A stretch of 64,000 nt of DNA from Sphingobacterium athyrii (lineage in GTDB: Bacteria; Bacteroidota; Bacteroidia; Sphingobacteriales; Sphingobacteriaceae). Shown piece after piece: positions 43,987 through 52,672 of this stretch. Below the pieces are notes generated by a model. It saw only the letters and a program-made list of their open reading frames with translations, made no database searches and had not been told where the DNA came from. The first letter of the stretch is position 1, and every line of letters begins with the position of its first letter. Location of the stretch: the NCBI RefSeq assembly GCF_003071065.1, contig NZ_QCXX01000009.1:124001-188000 (forward strand), in the 5' to 3' direction. The position numbers and the translations under genes are program-made.

Positions 43987-44955
43987 TTATTCACTGTCTT
44001 TCTTAAAGGAATTGAAGATCCGGGGTTTGGCGATCACAATGGTTTGCTTAGACAATGCAATGGCCGCATTTAGTTCATAGCCCAACAATAAGATCAGCGT
44101 ATTCAGGTAAATCCATAGCATGATCACAATCAGGGTGCCTATAGAACCGTATAATTTGTTGTAGGCACCAAAATGATTAATGTAGAATGTAAAAATCGAA
44201 AAAGTTAAAATGGCCAATATGGTAGCCATGGAAGCACCTGGACTAAATAACTTCCATCTGTTTGAGGTAGAGGGACCAAACTTATAGATACAGCTTACAG
44301 TGAAAAAATAGATAGCAAAAATAATGATCCATCGCGCCAGCTTTAATAGTGTCGCCCACATACTGGATTTAATACCTGTTGTTTCCTTTAGATAGTCGAT
44401 TGTCACCCCGGCAATCGTGAATATGGTCATGCCTACAGTAAGGGCAAAGATGATTAGAAATGCCAGTGTAAGCGCAATGAGCCTTTTCCTCAACCAAGGT
44501 CTTTTCTCCGTCATTAAAGATGCTTTATTGAAGGCATTCATTAAGGAGGCCATGCCATTTGTCGCAAAATAAGCGGCGAACAGAAAACCGAAAGATAAGA
44601 GCCCCCCATTTTGGTTCTTGATAATATCTTCTAGGGTGGTTTCGACTACGAGGAATGCGTTTTTGGGAATAACAACCGCTAGGAAGTCCAGTAATTGTTC
44701 CTGAAAATTGTTGATCGGAATATAAGGAATTAACGTAAATAGAAAGATGATACCGGGAAATATGGCCAACAGGAAGCTATATGACAATGATGAAGCCTTG
44801 CTTACGATTGAATCTCTGGAGAGTTCCTGAAAGAAAAATACCGCCACTGTATAAAGTGGAAGTGAACCGAATCCGGGCAAAACTACCCGTTTACTCCATT
44901 CGATTAATCTAAAATAAGGTTCAAAATTTAATAACCATTGGTGGAATTTCCCCAT
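43987..44955 (-). CDS. YihY/BrkB-family inner-membrane protein
   Basis: A 322-residue polytopic membrane protein of the YihY/UPF0761 family. About six membrane helices are visible (for example SFLLAIFPGIIFLFTLIPYI, LIALTLAFLIIFALTVGMTI, LYGSIGTLIVIMLWIYLNTL) with the family motifs LYGSIGTLIVIMLWIY and LLLGYELNAAI. The older name virulence factor BrkB and the claim of RNase BN activity are not supported for this family. It is the last gene of an envelope operon (PASTA protein, mltG, thioesterase, YihY) with 1 bp to the gene before. Confidence 0.92.
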   Translation of the reverse strand: MGKFHQWLLNFEPYFRLIEWSKRVVLPGFGSLPLYTVAVFFFQELSRDSIVSKASSLSYSFLLAIFPGIIFLFTLIPYIPINNFQEQLLDFLAVVIPKNAFLVVETTLEDIIKNQNGGLLSFGFLFAAYFATNGMASLMNAFNKASLMTEKRPWLRKRLIALTLAFLIIFALTVGMTIFTIAGVTIDYLKETTGIKSSMWATLLKLARWIIIFAIYFFTVSCIYKFGPSTSNRWKLFSPGASMATILAILTFSIFTFYINHFGAYNKLYGSIGTLIVIMLWIYLNTLILLLGYELNAAIALSKQTIVIAKPRIFNSFKKDSE

Positions 44956-44956
44956 A

Positions 44957-45364
44957 TCAGTTAAAGTATTTACTCATCTTATCCAGAAAGATCTGTGGGG
45001 GCATGCATGGTTTGTTTTTTTCCATATTGACAAATACCAATGTTGTTTCGCCTTGATTGAGTAATTCGCCACTTTCGTTGAACAGCTCGTATTCAAAAAT
45101 AATACGGACTGCCGGTTTCTTACGTATCGTTACCCGGATTGTTATCAGGTCGTCATACTTACCCGGTTTGAGATATTTTGTTTTCATCTCTGTAACAGGG
45201 AGCATCACGCCCATTTCTTCCAGTTCTTTATAGGATATTCCTGTACTTCTCAGCATTTCCGTTCGTGCTATCTCATAAAATGCAGCATAATTGCCATAAT
45301 AGACATAGCCCATCTGGTCTGTTTCTGCATAGCGGACACGAATCTGATGATCAAATACAAACAT
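44957..45364 (-). CDS. Hotdog-fold acyl-CoA thioesterase (YbgC-like)
   Basis: A 135-residue cytoplasmic 4-hydroxybenzoyl-CoA-type thioesterase. The YbgC-family signature YAETDQMGYVYYGNYAAFYEIARTE contains the catalytic Asp and the helix that follows; VTEMKTKYLKPGKYDD and VRIIFEYELFN fit the hotdog sheet. The substrate is not predictable beyond acyl-CoA. The start overlaps the mltG stop (TAATG), indicating translational coupling. Confidence 0.9.
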   Translation of the reverse strand: MFVFDHQIRVRYAETDQMGYVYYGNYAAFYEIARTEMLRSTGISYKELEEMGVMLPVTEMKTKYLKPGKYDDLITIRVTIRKKPAVRIIFEYELFNESGELLNQGETTLVFVNMEKNKPCMPPQIFLDKMSKYFN

Positions 45365-46404
45365 TATTTTTTGATATTTCTTGCGTCTAAAGCTTGTTGG
45401 AACTTGCGCGCATTGATCAGATGTTCTGCTTCTGTCTTCGCAAAATTATGGTATCCGGAGAAATCATCCTTTGCACACATATAGATATAATCGTGTTGTT
45501 TAAAGTTTAGGACCGCATCAATGGCTGCAATACTTGGAATAGAAATAGGACCTGGAGGCAAGCCTCTATAGATGTACGTATTGTATGGGTTGTCGGTTCT
45601 TAAATGTTTATTTAAGACTCTTCGGATGGTAAAGTCATTGTTCGCAAAGATCACCGTTGGATCAGCCTGTAAAAGCATTCCTTTTTTTAGACGGTTTAAA
45701 TAGAGACCGGCAATCATAGGCATTTCGTCTTGATGCAATGCCTCGCCTTTGACAATGGAGGCCAATGTGCTGACCTGTTGTGGCGTTAAGTTAAGTGCTT
45801 TGGCTTTCGCAATACGATCGGTATTCCAGAATTTTTTCCATTCATCATCGAAACGGGCAATAACCTTCTCTGGGCTCGTGTTCCAGTAAATTTCGTAGGT
45901 ATTTGGAATGAAAATGGAAATTAAATTTTCCTTGGTAAAACCAAATTTTTGAGCGGTAGCTTCATCATTCAATACCGCAATAAATTGTGCTGAATCTGCT
46001 TCAAAACTTTTGTCTAACAAGGCCGCCATATTTTCTTTTAGCCTTACATTAGCAAACCTGAATTTTACGGGTTCCTGATAACCACCTATTAAATTACCGA
46101 TCAGACGTCGATTGTTCATTCCCGGAGTTAATAAGTAACGGCCAGGCTTTACACTTTGTTCGTATTTTTTATATTGGGCTGCACGTTCAAATGAAGCGAT
46201 ATCATCCAGAAGACTAGAATCTTGAATTGATTTGAGCACATCCTCGTACGTTGCGCCTTCATGAATATAAAGGTATTTCTTTTCTCCAGAAACATTTGAG
46301 GCAAAAAAAGCCTTATAAAATGTCCATGCAAAATAACCTCCGATAACGATGACAATTAATGCAATAATTTTTAACCAACTTGGTATTCCTTTTTTATTTT
46401 CCAT
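45364..46404 (-). CDS. mltG: Endolytic transglycosylase MltG
   Basis: An inner-membrane lytic transglycosylase (YceG family) that cuts nascent glycan strands and limits their length. It is 346 residues: one N-terminal membrane helix (WLKIIALIVIVIGGYFAWTF), a LysM-like part (YIHEGATYEDVLKSIQ, KPGRYLLTPGMNNRRLIGNL), then the catalytic domain with LASIVKGEALHQDEMPMIAG (catalytic Glu in this segment), LQADPTVIF and YNTYIYRGLPPGPISIP. It follows the PASTA gene on the same strand. Confidence 0.95.
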   Translation of the reverse strand: MENKKGIPSWLKIIALIVIVIGGYFAWTFYKAFFASNVSGEKKYLYIHEGATYEDVLKSIQDSSLLDDIASFERAAQYKKYEQSVKPGRYLLTPGMNNRRLIGNLIGGYQEPVKFRFANVRLKENMAALLDKSFEADSAQFIAVLNDEATAQKFGFTKENLISIFIPNTYEIYWNTSPEKVIARFDDEWKKFWNTDRIAKAKALNLTPQQVSTLASIVKGEALHQDEMPMIAGLYLNRLKKGMLLQADPTVIFANNDFTIRRVLNKHLRTDNPYNTYIYRGLPPGPISIPSIAAIDAVLNFKQHDYIYMCAKDDFSGYHNFAKTEAEHLINARKFQQALDARNIKK

Positions 46405-46500
46405 CAGAATGATTTTTTATATCAATAATGAAACTTTCGCATACATCCGAATTATTTTTATGCAAACAATCCAATGTTTGTAAAGGTTTCAAAAATAATT

Positions 46501-47457
46501 TTAGAAGCCTAAACTATTACTTTTATTTTCCTTTTTCTGGCCTGCTGGAGGTGTTGTATTTGTCGCTTTGGCAGGAGGATTATTTGTTGTTGTTTTTGCC
46601 GGAGCAGCGGGTTTCGCCGCAGGAGGATTTGCCGGTGTAGGATTTCCCTGTGGCTTAGGTGTCGTTGTTCCTCCGGACGTACCAGTTGTAGGTGTCGGTG
46701 CCGTCAAGGAAAGGGTTACATCTATTTTAGCGCCTAAGCTCGTTAATCCCTTCTCTATACCCGGAGATTGCGCGCTGATCACGGCTGTTGTCGTATCAGT
46801 CACATTTGGATCGTAAGTCACCGTTCCCAGACCAAGTCCGGCGCCGGTAAGCGCAAATTTAGCTTCATTTAGCGGAAGTCCGACCAAATTGGGAATTTCA
46901 ACTTCATTTGCTCCAAGGCCATTTCCAAGGACAAGATCTATTCGTGAACCTTTCGGGATCATGCGCCCATTTCGAATGGACTGCCCCGCAAATTGAGCAT
47001 CTAGAACAATATCTCTGGCGATATCTGCGACATAGGAGGTATCACCAATTTTAAGATTGTGGTTTTTCAAAATAGCTGTTGCTTCGATCAAAGTTTTATC
47101 TTTAATATTTGGGAAAGAGACCTCCGGTGCTACTTGCGTGATAATTGTTAGGTATATTGTGCGACCGGATTTCACGTGAAATCCCTGCTCAGGATCCTGT
47201 TCGATCACCAAGCCCGGTTTGGCATCCATCTGGTAAACGGAGTCAATCTGATATTCAAGTCCCGCATCTTCCAAGGCCTGGATGGCTGCGTTGATATGAA
47301 GTCCCTTTATTTTTGGAACTGCAATGGATTCATCATGTTTAGTATATATTTTCAGCCCGACATATACCGCAAGAAATAGGCAGATTATCGCAACAAAAGC
47401 GGCAATGAGATTTTTTCTGAACGCGGGCGTCTGAAGATATTGTACGACTTTGGACAT
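46501..47457 (-). CDS. PASTA-domain membrane protein without kinase domain
   Basis: A 318-residue bitopic protein from ATG 47457. A short cytoplasmic tail and one membrane helix (about 16-37, LIAAFVAIICLFLAVYVGLK) precede three PASTA domains (about 45-115, 116-185 and 186-258; for example PKIKGLHINAAIQALEDAGL and PNLVGLPLNEAKFALTGAG). The C-terminal 60 residues are Pro/Thr/Ala/Lys rich. PASTA domains bind uncrosslinked peptidoglycan or beta-lactams in other proteins. There is no Ser/Thr kinase or transpeptidase domain; a role as wall sensor or scaffold beside MltG is inferred. It is divergent from ddl. Confidence 0.9.
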   Translation of the reverse strand: MSKVVQYLQTPAFRKNLIAAFVAIICLFLAVYVGLKIYTKHDESIAVPKIKGLHINAAIQALEDAGLEYQIDSVYQMDAKPGLVIEQDPEQGFHVKSGRTIYLTIITQVAPEVSFPNIKDKTLIEATAILKNHNLKIGDTSYVADIARDIVLDAQFAGQSIRNGRMIPKGSRIDLVLGNGLGANEVEIPNLVGLPLNEAKFALTGAGLGLGTVTYDPNVTDTTTAVISAQSPGIEKGLTSLGAKIDVTLSLTAPTPTTGTSGGTTTPKPQGNPTPANPPAAKPAAPAKTTTNNPPAKATNTTPPAGQKKENKSNSLGF

Positions 47458-47573
47458 TACTGTGTTTGATAAAATGAATTCTGCATGGAACCGCAATATT
47501 GAAGCCAGTTTTACAGAATGATTAAATAAAATTATTCCTCACAAAATTATTCGTTTTTCCGTGTATAGCAAAT

Positions 47574-47582
47574 TATATTTGC
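47574..47582 (+). promoter_or_regulatory. -7 promoter element for ddl inside a palindrome
   Basis: TATATTTGC fits the consensus and lies 20 bp before the ddl ATG. It is the right half of GCAAATTATATTTGC (47568-47582), a perfect inverted repeat between ddl and the divergent PASTA gene. Confidence 0.5.
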
Positions 47583-47602
47583 TATTCGAATCGCTAAAAT
47601 TT

Positions 47603-48610
47603 ATGAAAGCAAAAATAGCATTAATAACTGGAGGTTATACAGGGGAGGCCGAAGTTTCTTTTAAAAGTTCCGCTTTTGTCTATTCTCAACTTGATCATGA
47701 GAAATACGATGTATACCCGATTACCATATCAAAAGGAGCATGGTTTTATACAGATAAAGACGGTCAGCAGCATCCTGTTCTGCGCGAGAGCTTTACATTA
47801 CCACTACATGGAGAAACGATAAATTTTGACCTAGCTTTTATTATGGTACATGGTGTACCGGGGGAGGATGGACGACTACAGAGCTACTTTGATTTGCTGG
47901 ATATTCCTTATACTTCATGCGATGCACTGACTTCAGCTTTAACAATGAATAAAGGCTATACGAAAGCGATTTTAAGTGATATTCCTGAATTATATCTGGC
48001 CAAATCAGTTTTATTATTTGAATCACAGCGGGCGGAAGCAGTCAGCACCGTGGAAAGCAATCTCTCCCTTCCGTATTTTGTGAAACCTAATGCTGGGGGA
48101 AGCAGTATCGGGATGACAAAGGTCAAAGAATCGGCTCAGCTACAGGAAGCTATTGATAAGGCTTTTGATGCCGAAAATACAGGAAAACAGGTTATCGTTG
48201 AGGAGTTTGTGACCGGACGTGAATTCTCGGAAGGAATTTTTCGAAATGCAAAGGGAGAATTGGTTGTATTGCCTGCAACGGAGGTTCGTACGACACGTGA
48301 ATTTTTTGACTTTGAAGCGAAATATGTTCCTGGTCTGACGGAGGAAATTACGCCTGCGGACCTGAGCGTGGAACAGCGAGAGCGCGCGGCACGTATTCTG
48401 AAGGAAATTTATGTCAGATTGAACTGTAAAGGTATGGTGCGTGTGGATTTCTTTTTGGAAAATGGGACCGACAAGTTTTACTTTATCGAGATCAATACAA
48501 TTCCCGGGCAGACAGCACAGAGTTTTATCCCGCAGCAGGTGCGTGCCTTTGGTATGAAAGAAGGCGACTTTTATGGTGAATTGATCGAAAGCGCTTTGCA
48601 GCGACATTAA
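47603..48610 (+). CDS. ddl: D-alanine--D-alanine ligase
   Basis: A cytoplasmic ATP-grasp enzyme that makes the D-Ala-D-Ala dipeptide for MurF. It is 335 residues from ATG 47603 (codons upstream in frame overlap the promoter). Motifs are IALITGGYTGEAEVSFKSS, MVHGVPGEDGRLQSYFDLL, PYFVKPNAGGSSIGMTKV, VEEFVTGREFSEGIF, and the metal site FIEINTIPGQT. GYTGEAEVS replaces the usual GG.S.E..VS but keeps the Glu. In many bacteria ddl lies in the dcw cluster; here it is about 21 kb beyond ftsZ. Confidence 0.95.
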   Translation: MKAKIALITGGYTGEAEVSFKSSAFVYSQLDHEKYDVYPITISKGAWFYTDKDGQQHPVLRESFTLPLHGETINFDLAFIMVHGVPGEDGRLQSYFDLLDIPYTSCDALTSALTMNKGYTKAILSDIPELYLAKSVLLFESQRAEAVSTVESNLSLPYFVKPNAGGSSIGMTKVKESAQLQEAIDKAFDAENTGKQVIVEEFVTGREFSEGIFRNAKGELVVLPATEVRTTREFFDFEAKYVPGLTEEITPADLSVEQRERAARILKEIYVRLNCKGMVRVDFFLENGTDKFYFIEINTIPGQTAQSFIPQQVRAFGMKEGDFYGELIESALQRH

Positions 48611-48612
48611 CG

Positions 48613-49089
48613 ATGACAGATTTTTTTGAAAAAACCGAAACTTTTACCGTTGGCAAGATTCAACGCAAAAGTTTACTACCTTGGTGGATGAAGCTGTTTT
48701 GCTGGATAGTTACAATCAATGCTGTTTTTTTGATTCTGTTAATGGTATTGTCTTTGGTCCAGGGCGAGGCGGTTATTATTGGAATGTACCAGTGGCGGTT
48801 TGAAATTGTAAATTTCGAAAATCCAATTGCTGTGCTGGGCAATCTATCCATGCTTTTTAAAGTTGTGGTGGCTTATATGTTTTGGTTCGAGAAAGAGAAG
48901 GCTATCAGGTATGGGAAGATAGATGTACTGGTGAGTGTTATTTTTTATAGCATTCTTATCTTCGATGGCCTTATACATTCGGGTGCAATCAGGATACCTG
49001 TCGAAGGGCTGTTATTAATTCCGTATTATTTTTGGCTGCATAAAAATGAATATCTCTGGATCAATCGGGAGCAAGAATATACAGTATAG
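48613..49089 (+). CDS. Small integral membrane protein of unknown function
   Basis: A 158-residue protein starting 2 bp after the ddl stop and thus probably co-transcribed. Four membrane segments are visible: LFCWIVTINAVFLILLMVL, NLSMLFKVVVAYMFWF, VLVSVIFYSILIFDGLI, and VEGLLLIPYYFWL. The N-terminus is charged and cytoplasmic. I recognise no family. A strong terminator follows 2 bp after the stop. Confidence 0.75.
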   Translation: MTDFFEKTETFTVGKIQRKSLLPWWMKLFCWIVTINAVFLILLMVLSLVQGEAVIIGMYQWRFEIVNFENPIAVLGNLSMLFKVVVAYMFWFEKEKAIRYGKIDVLVSVIFYSILIFDGLIHSGAIRIPVEGLLLIPYYFWLHKNEYLWINREQEYTV

Positions 49090-49090
49090 A

Positions 49091-49124
49091 AAAAACGGCT
49101 TTCAGATTCTGAAAGCCGTTTTTC
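49091..49124. terminator. Terminator between the ddl operon and the serine hydrolase gene
   Basis: A 15-bp stem (AAAAACGGCTTTCAG with CTGAAAGCCGTTTTT) with a 4-nt loop and T runs on both strands; both flanking genes end within 4 bp, so it probably serves both. Confidence 0.9.
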
Positions 49125-49126
49125 TA

Positions 49127-50371
49127 TTATTTTCTGAAATCAAACCTGGACAAATCGGGTTTGATTTTTTTTGTTCGTTTTAGCTCTTCTTGGTAGAGAA
49201 GCTGACCGATATTTTTCAAAAATGGATAAGTGACGGTCTCGTATTCGTAAATACCATCGTTGTAAATACCGTTTTCATTCGACTGAACTACTACGGCAAG
49301 GAGAAATTCAACGCCATGTTCAAAATCTACAATATAAGCGTTATCAATATTATAACCATAGGAATCGCCATATTTATTAAAAATTCGGATATTAGGATTC
49401 AGCACGGTATCTTTTTCACGGCCATAGAACAGCAATTTGCTATAAGTAGGCCAGAATTCTACGGGGTCATATTTTGGAAAGTCCGATTCAAAAGGATAGC
49501 GGGACATGTAGTCATAGAGTAGGTTATAATCTTCCTTTTTTAAATTAAATCTATCTTTACTTTTGAATGCTTCCGGAAATAATAATTTTTTTAGGATCAA
49601 TTGTTGGTCCTCCAACGCATATACATTTAAACCTTCAAAGCTCCATGGTTCATGGATAAGCTGATCCTTATCATTCATGTAGCCCTTCCCCTGCAGAGTA
49701 TTGGCTAACTTGATATCATAATCCTTGGGGTCGAATTGCGCTTTTTGCTGATAGAGGATATGATCGCCCTGATAGAAAGTGAACGGGTTGGTATGCTTGG
49801 CCCAAATTCCCTTGTCACCAATAGCAAGACGGTTGACAATTCGGCTGTATTTTGTGCCATATTTTTTGAGTTTCGCATTTAATTCGGCACGGCCAATGAA
49901 TTCGAACAATCTATTTTGAGCATCATTGTCACTGGTCAATAATATTTTTTTGACATATTGGGCGATAGATGGCAGCCCGTTGGCCGCAGATTCATCTATG
50001 GATACCTTGGTTTGCTTTTCAAAAGCAGAATCTATGCGCAAGGGGGTATCTCTAGTTAATCCTTCAATATGCAAATCATTAATTTTTTCCAATGCTAAGA
50101 TTGCCGTTGGTAATTTTACGGTGCTTGCTGGATAGAAATACCAATTGGGATTTAGCCGATAACTATAAGACCTGAAATGCGGGACATTGGATTGATCGCG
50201 ATCAATTTGAGTGTACAAGATCTGGATCTCGTTTTTGGTCGGATGATTTAATATTCGTTGAAATAGATCAGGGCGACTCTGAAGTAATTTTTCCAGGTAT
50301 ATCGTGTCAATCTTTTGAGCGTAGGTGTCCGACATGACTAGTATAAAAATTAACAATAGATATTTGTGCAT
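49127..50371 (-). CDS. Secreted serine hydrolase of the class A beta-lactamase fold
   Basis: A 414-residue exported protein (signal MHKYLLLIFILVMSDTYAQ). The serine motif is S83-T-V-K86 (YPASTVKLPTAIL) and the SDN motif is S147-D-N149 (LLTSDNDAQNRLFEF). In place of the KTG triad on strand B3 there is KYG (NKYGDSYGYN). The family (PF13354-like) includes class A beta-lactamases and non-lactamase hydrolases; the long size, missing KTG and single-copy chromosomal place argue against a true antibiotic beta-lactamase. Substrate unknown; cell-wall peptides or esters are possible. Confidence 0.85.
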   Translation of the reverse strand: MHKYLLLIFILVMSDTYAQKIDTIYLEKLLQSRPDLFQRILNHPTKNEIQILYTQIDRDQSNVPHFRSYSYRLNPNWYFYPASTVKLPTAILALEKINDLHIEGLTRDTPLRIDSAFEKQTKVSIDESAANGLPSIAQYVKKILLTSDNDAQNRLFEFIGRAELNAKLKKYGTKYSRIVNRLAIGDKGIWAKHTNPFTFYQGDHILYQQKAQFDPKDYDIKLANTLQGKGYMNDKDQLIHEPWSFEGLNVYALEDQQLILKKLLFPEAFKSKDRFNLKKEDYNLLYDYMSRYPFESDFPKYDPVEFWPTYSKLLFYGREKDTVLNPNIRIFNKYGDSYGYNIDNAYIVDFEHGVEFLLAVVVQSNENGIYNDGIYEYETVTYPFLKNIGQLLYQEELKRTKKIKPDLSRFDFRK

Positions 50372-50459
50372 GCTTATAGAAAGTTGTATTTCAGCTGCTG
50401 AATGTTTATAATTCAGTGGAACAGACTTAAGTGGTTGAATCTGATCTTGTTCTATGCTG

Positions 50460-51065
50460 TTATTTGTTCAATTCTTCGATTGCTTTTAACAATTGATTTT
50501 TTGATACCAGTTTTTTTGCTTTTTCATTTTCCTGAGCATAAGGCGCTAAAGTACTTTTTTGAAGCGGTAAGATCGTGTTCATTTTATCTAATTTAAAATG
50601 AGAGATTGTTGGACTTGATATATCCGAAGTCATACTATAAAGCTTGATTTTTTTATCAATTTTTGCAGTATCGATCAAAAACAACCAGCAACTATCTTGT
50701 GGAATGCCTCTGATCTTATTTCTCTTCACATCTATGCGATAAATCTCTTTCGTTTGATCGGGTGTCACTGTATATTTTTTACCGTTTTCTTTCCACGATA
50801 TTTCGCTGGGTTTATCACGCGAACGAAATTTTATTTTGGAATTAGCCACAAGCGTACTGTCGTTTTTTAAAACAATAAAAAATGTGAATTTACTACTGTA
50901 TGTATTATTAAAAGAATAGAACCGAGGGGTATACGAGCCTGGCGTAGTAACATTTCCATAAGGTGTCCGTATAGTCGTTGGTGGAAGGAACTGTGCGAAT
51001 ACTTGTGTTGAAGTCAACAAAGTAAAAAGAAAAAAGCTTATCACATACATGATACGATACTTCAT
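50460..51065 (-). CDS. Secreted protein of unknown function
   Basis: The start at ATG 51065 gives a signal peptide (MKYRIMYVISFFLFTLLTST, cleavage after VFA) and a 201-residue protein; ATG 51098, 11 codons earlier, is also possible. The mature part has a Thr/Pro/Tyr-rich start (PPTTIRTPYGNVTTPGSYTP) and beta-strand-like sequence, with one cysteine. The C-terminus (KKLVSKNQLLKAIEELNK) is helical. No family recognised. It lies 9 bp or 42 bp after folA on the same strand. Confidence 0.7.
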   Translation of the reverse strand: MKYRIMYVISFFLFTLLTSTQVFAQFLPPTTIRTPYGNVTTPGSYTPRFYSFNNTYSSKFTFFIVLKNDSTLVANSKIKFRSRDKPSEISWKENGKKYTVTPDQTKEIYRIDVKRNKIRGIPQDSCWLFLIDTAKIDKKIKLYSMTSDISSPTISHFKLDKMNTILPLQKSTLAPYAQENEKAKKLVSKNQLLKAIEELNK

Positions 51066-51107
51066 TATCTTATTTAATTGCAGGTTCAGTTTATTCATGG
51101 TATAGAA

Positions 51108-51602
51108 CTATTTTCTTGTATACACTTCAAAGGTATAGTCGAACGCATGCTTATCATCGGCCTGATGTGGTTCCGCAGAAATCAGTTCCCATTCTTCCGA
51201 TGATAGTTCGGGAAAAAACGCATCTCCCTGAATCGTTGTATGTACACGTGTCAAAAGCACTTTGTTTGCTAGCGGTAAGGCCTGTTGATAGATATTTGCA
51301 CCGCCAATAATAAATACCTCACGTTCGTCGCGGCAATATAAAAGCGCCTCTTGGATACTATTGGCAACATCAATATCTTCCTCCTGAAAATCGGCATTAC
51401 GTGTGATGACAATATTCCTTCTGTCAGGTAATGCTTTGCCTATGGCATCAAAGGTTTTTCTACCCATCAGGATAGAGTGATCAACGGTATTTCTTTTAAA
51501 ATATTTAAAGTCATTTGGTAAATGCCAAGGCATCTGGTTATTGATACCAATTGCATTGTTTTCCGATGCAGCTACGATTAATGTGATCGTTGGGTTACTC
51601 AT
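51108..51602 (-). CDS. folA: Dihydrofolate reductase
   Basis: Reduces dihydrofolate to tetrahydrofolate with NADPH, the target of trimethoprim. It is 164 residues with the classical motifs LIVAASENNAIGINNQMPWHLPNDFKYFK, MGRKTFDAIGKALPDRRNIV (in part) and EVFIIGGANIYQQALP. It follows thyA by 71 bp on the same strand; the two enzymes form the usual thymidylate cycle. Confidence 0.97.
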   Translation of the reverse strand: MSNPTITLIVAASENNAIGINNQMPWHLPNDFKYFKRNTVDHSILMGRKTFDAIGKALPDRRNIVITRNADFQEEDIDVANSIQEALLYCRDEREVFIIGGANIYQQALPLANKVLLTRVHTTIQGDAFFPELSSEEWELISAEPHQADDKHAFDYTFEVYTRK

Positions 51603-51673
51603 TTTTGTGTCGTGATAATTCGTGGTGTAAATTCTTGGTGGTGCGTTGTGTGGGAAAACTTTTAATGGTTTTC

Positions 51674-52495
51674 CTAGACCGCAACCGGTGCTTTTATATG
51701 CGCATGGGATTCATAATTTAGCAGTTCGAAATCTTCGAATTTAAAATCAAAGATATCGTTGACCTCTGGGTTTATCTTCATTTGTGGCAATGGCTTTGGA
51801 TCACGGCTCAATTGAAGTTCGGTTTGCTCAAAGTGATTGCTGTAGATATGCGCATCACCCAATGTATGGATAAATTCGGCTGCTTCCATATCACAGACTT
51901 GGGCCACCATCATGGTTAATAGGGCATAGGATGCGATATTGAAAGGTACACCTAAAAAAATGTCCGCACTACGCTGATAAAGCTGACAGGACAACTGCGG
52001 CTTCATAATCCCCTTCTCTGGCTGTGCCGGAGCGACATAAAATTGAAAGAAAGCATGGCAGGGAGGTAAAGCCATATGTTCGATTTCAGCGACATTCCAT
52101 GCCGATACAATGATACGACGCGAATCCGGTGAATTTTTTAGCTGATTGATAACCTGCGCGATCTGATCAATGTGACGGCCGTCGGGTGTTGGCCAAGAAC
52201 GCCATTGCGAACCATATACAGGCCCTAGGTTACCCTGTTCATCAGCCCATTCGTCCCAAATACTTACGCCGTTTTCTTTTAAATACTGAATATTGGTTTC
52301 GCCTTTCAAAAACCAGATCAGCTCGTGAATAATTGATCTGAGGTGCAGTTTCTTTGTCGTTACTAAAGGGAATCCTTCCTGAAGGTTGAAACGCATCTGA
52401 TACCCAAAGACACTTTTGGTACCTGTTCCGGTACGGTCTGTCTTTACAACACCATTCGTATATACATGTTTGAGTAAATCTAAATATTGTTTCAT
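51674..52495 (-). CDS. thyA: Thymidylate synthase
   Basis: Methylates dUMP to dTMP with methylene-tetrahydrofolate, producing the dihydrofolate recycled by folA. It is 273 residues. Key segments are VKTDRTGTGTKSVFG, TKKLHLRSIIHELIWFLKG, GPVYGSQWRSW, the catalytic cysteine in ALPPCHAFFQF, QLYQRSADIFLGVPFNIASY and LGDAHIYSNH. A ThyA rather than ThyX pathway is thus present. Confidence 0.97.
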   Translation of the reverse strand: MKQYLDLLKHVYTNGVVKTDRTGTGTKSVFGYQMRFNLQEGFPLVTTKKLHLRSIIHELIWFLKGETNIQYLKENGVSIWDEWADEQGNLGPVYGSQWRSWPTPDGRHIDQIAQVINQLKNSPDSRRIIVSAWNVAEIEHMALPPCHAFFQFYVAPAQPEKGIMKPQLSCQLYQRSADIFLGVPFNIASYALLTMMVAQVCDMEAAEFIHTLGDAHIYSNHFEQTELQLSRDPKPLPQMKINPEVNDIFDFKFEDFELLNYESHAHIKAPVAV

Positions 52496-52655
52496 CTGTA
52501 AATTTTAATTTTTAAACGTTTAATCCCGAATCGTTGAATACGTAGGTTAAACCTTCTGACACGTCCATCCTTTCAAGATAGTCAAAACTAAGGAAAATCC
52601 TTATAACGAGAAAGTCAAAACTCAAAATGATAAGAGGGGTTACTGAAAAAAAATG

Positions 52656-52664
52656 TAATTTTGC
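52656..52664 (+). promoter_or_regulatory. -7 promoter element for mtaB
   Basis: TAATTTTGC is a full TAnnTTTGC match only 8 bp before the mtaB ATG at 52673, implying a nearly leaderless transcript if used. No clear -33 TTG. Confidence 0.45.
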
Positions 52665-52672
52665 AAAATATT

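Noticed and set aside
49127..50371. Acquired beta-lactamase resistance gene
   Set aside because: The third active-site motif is KYG, the size is atypical, and there is no mobile element or change in composition around it.
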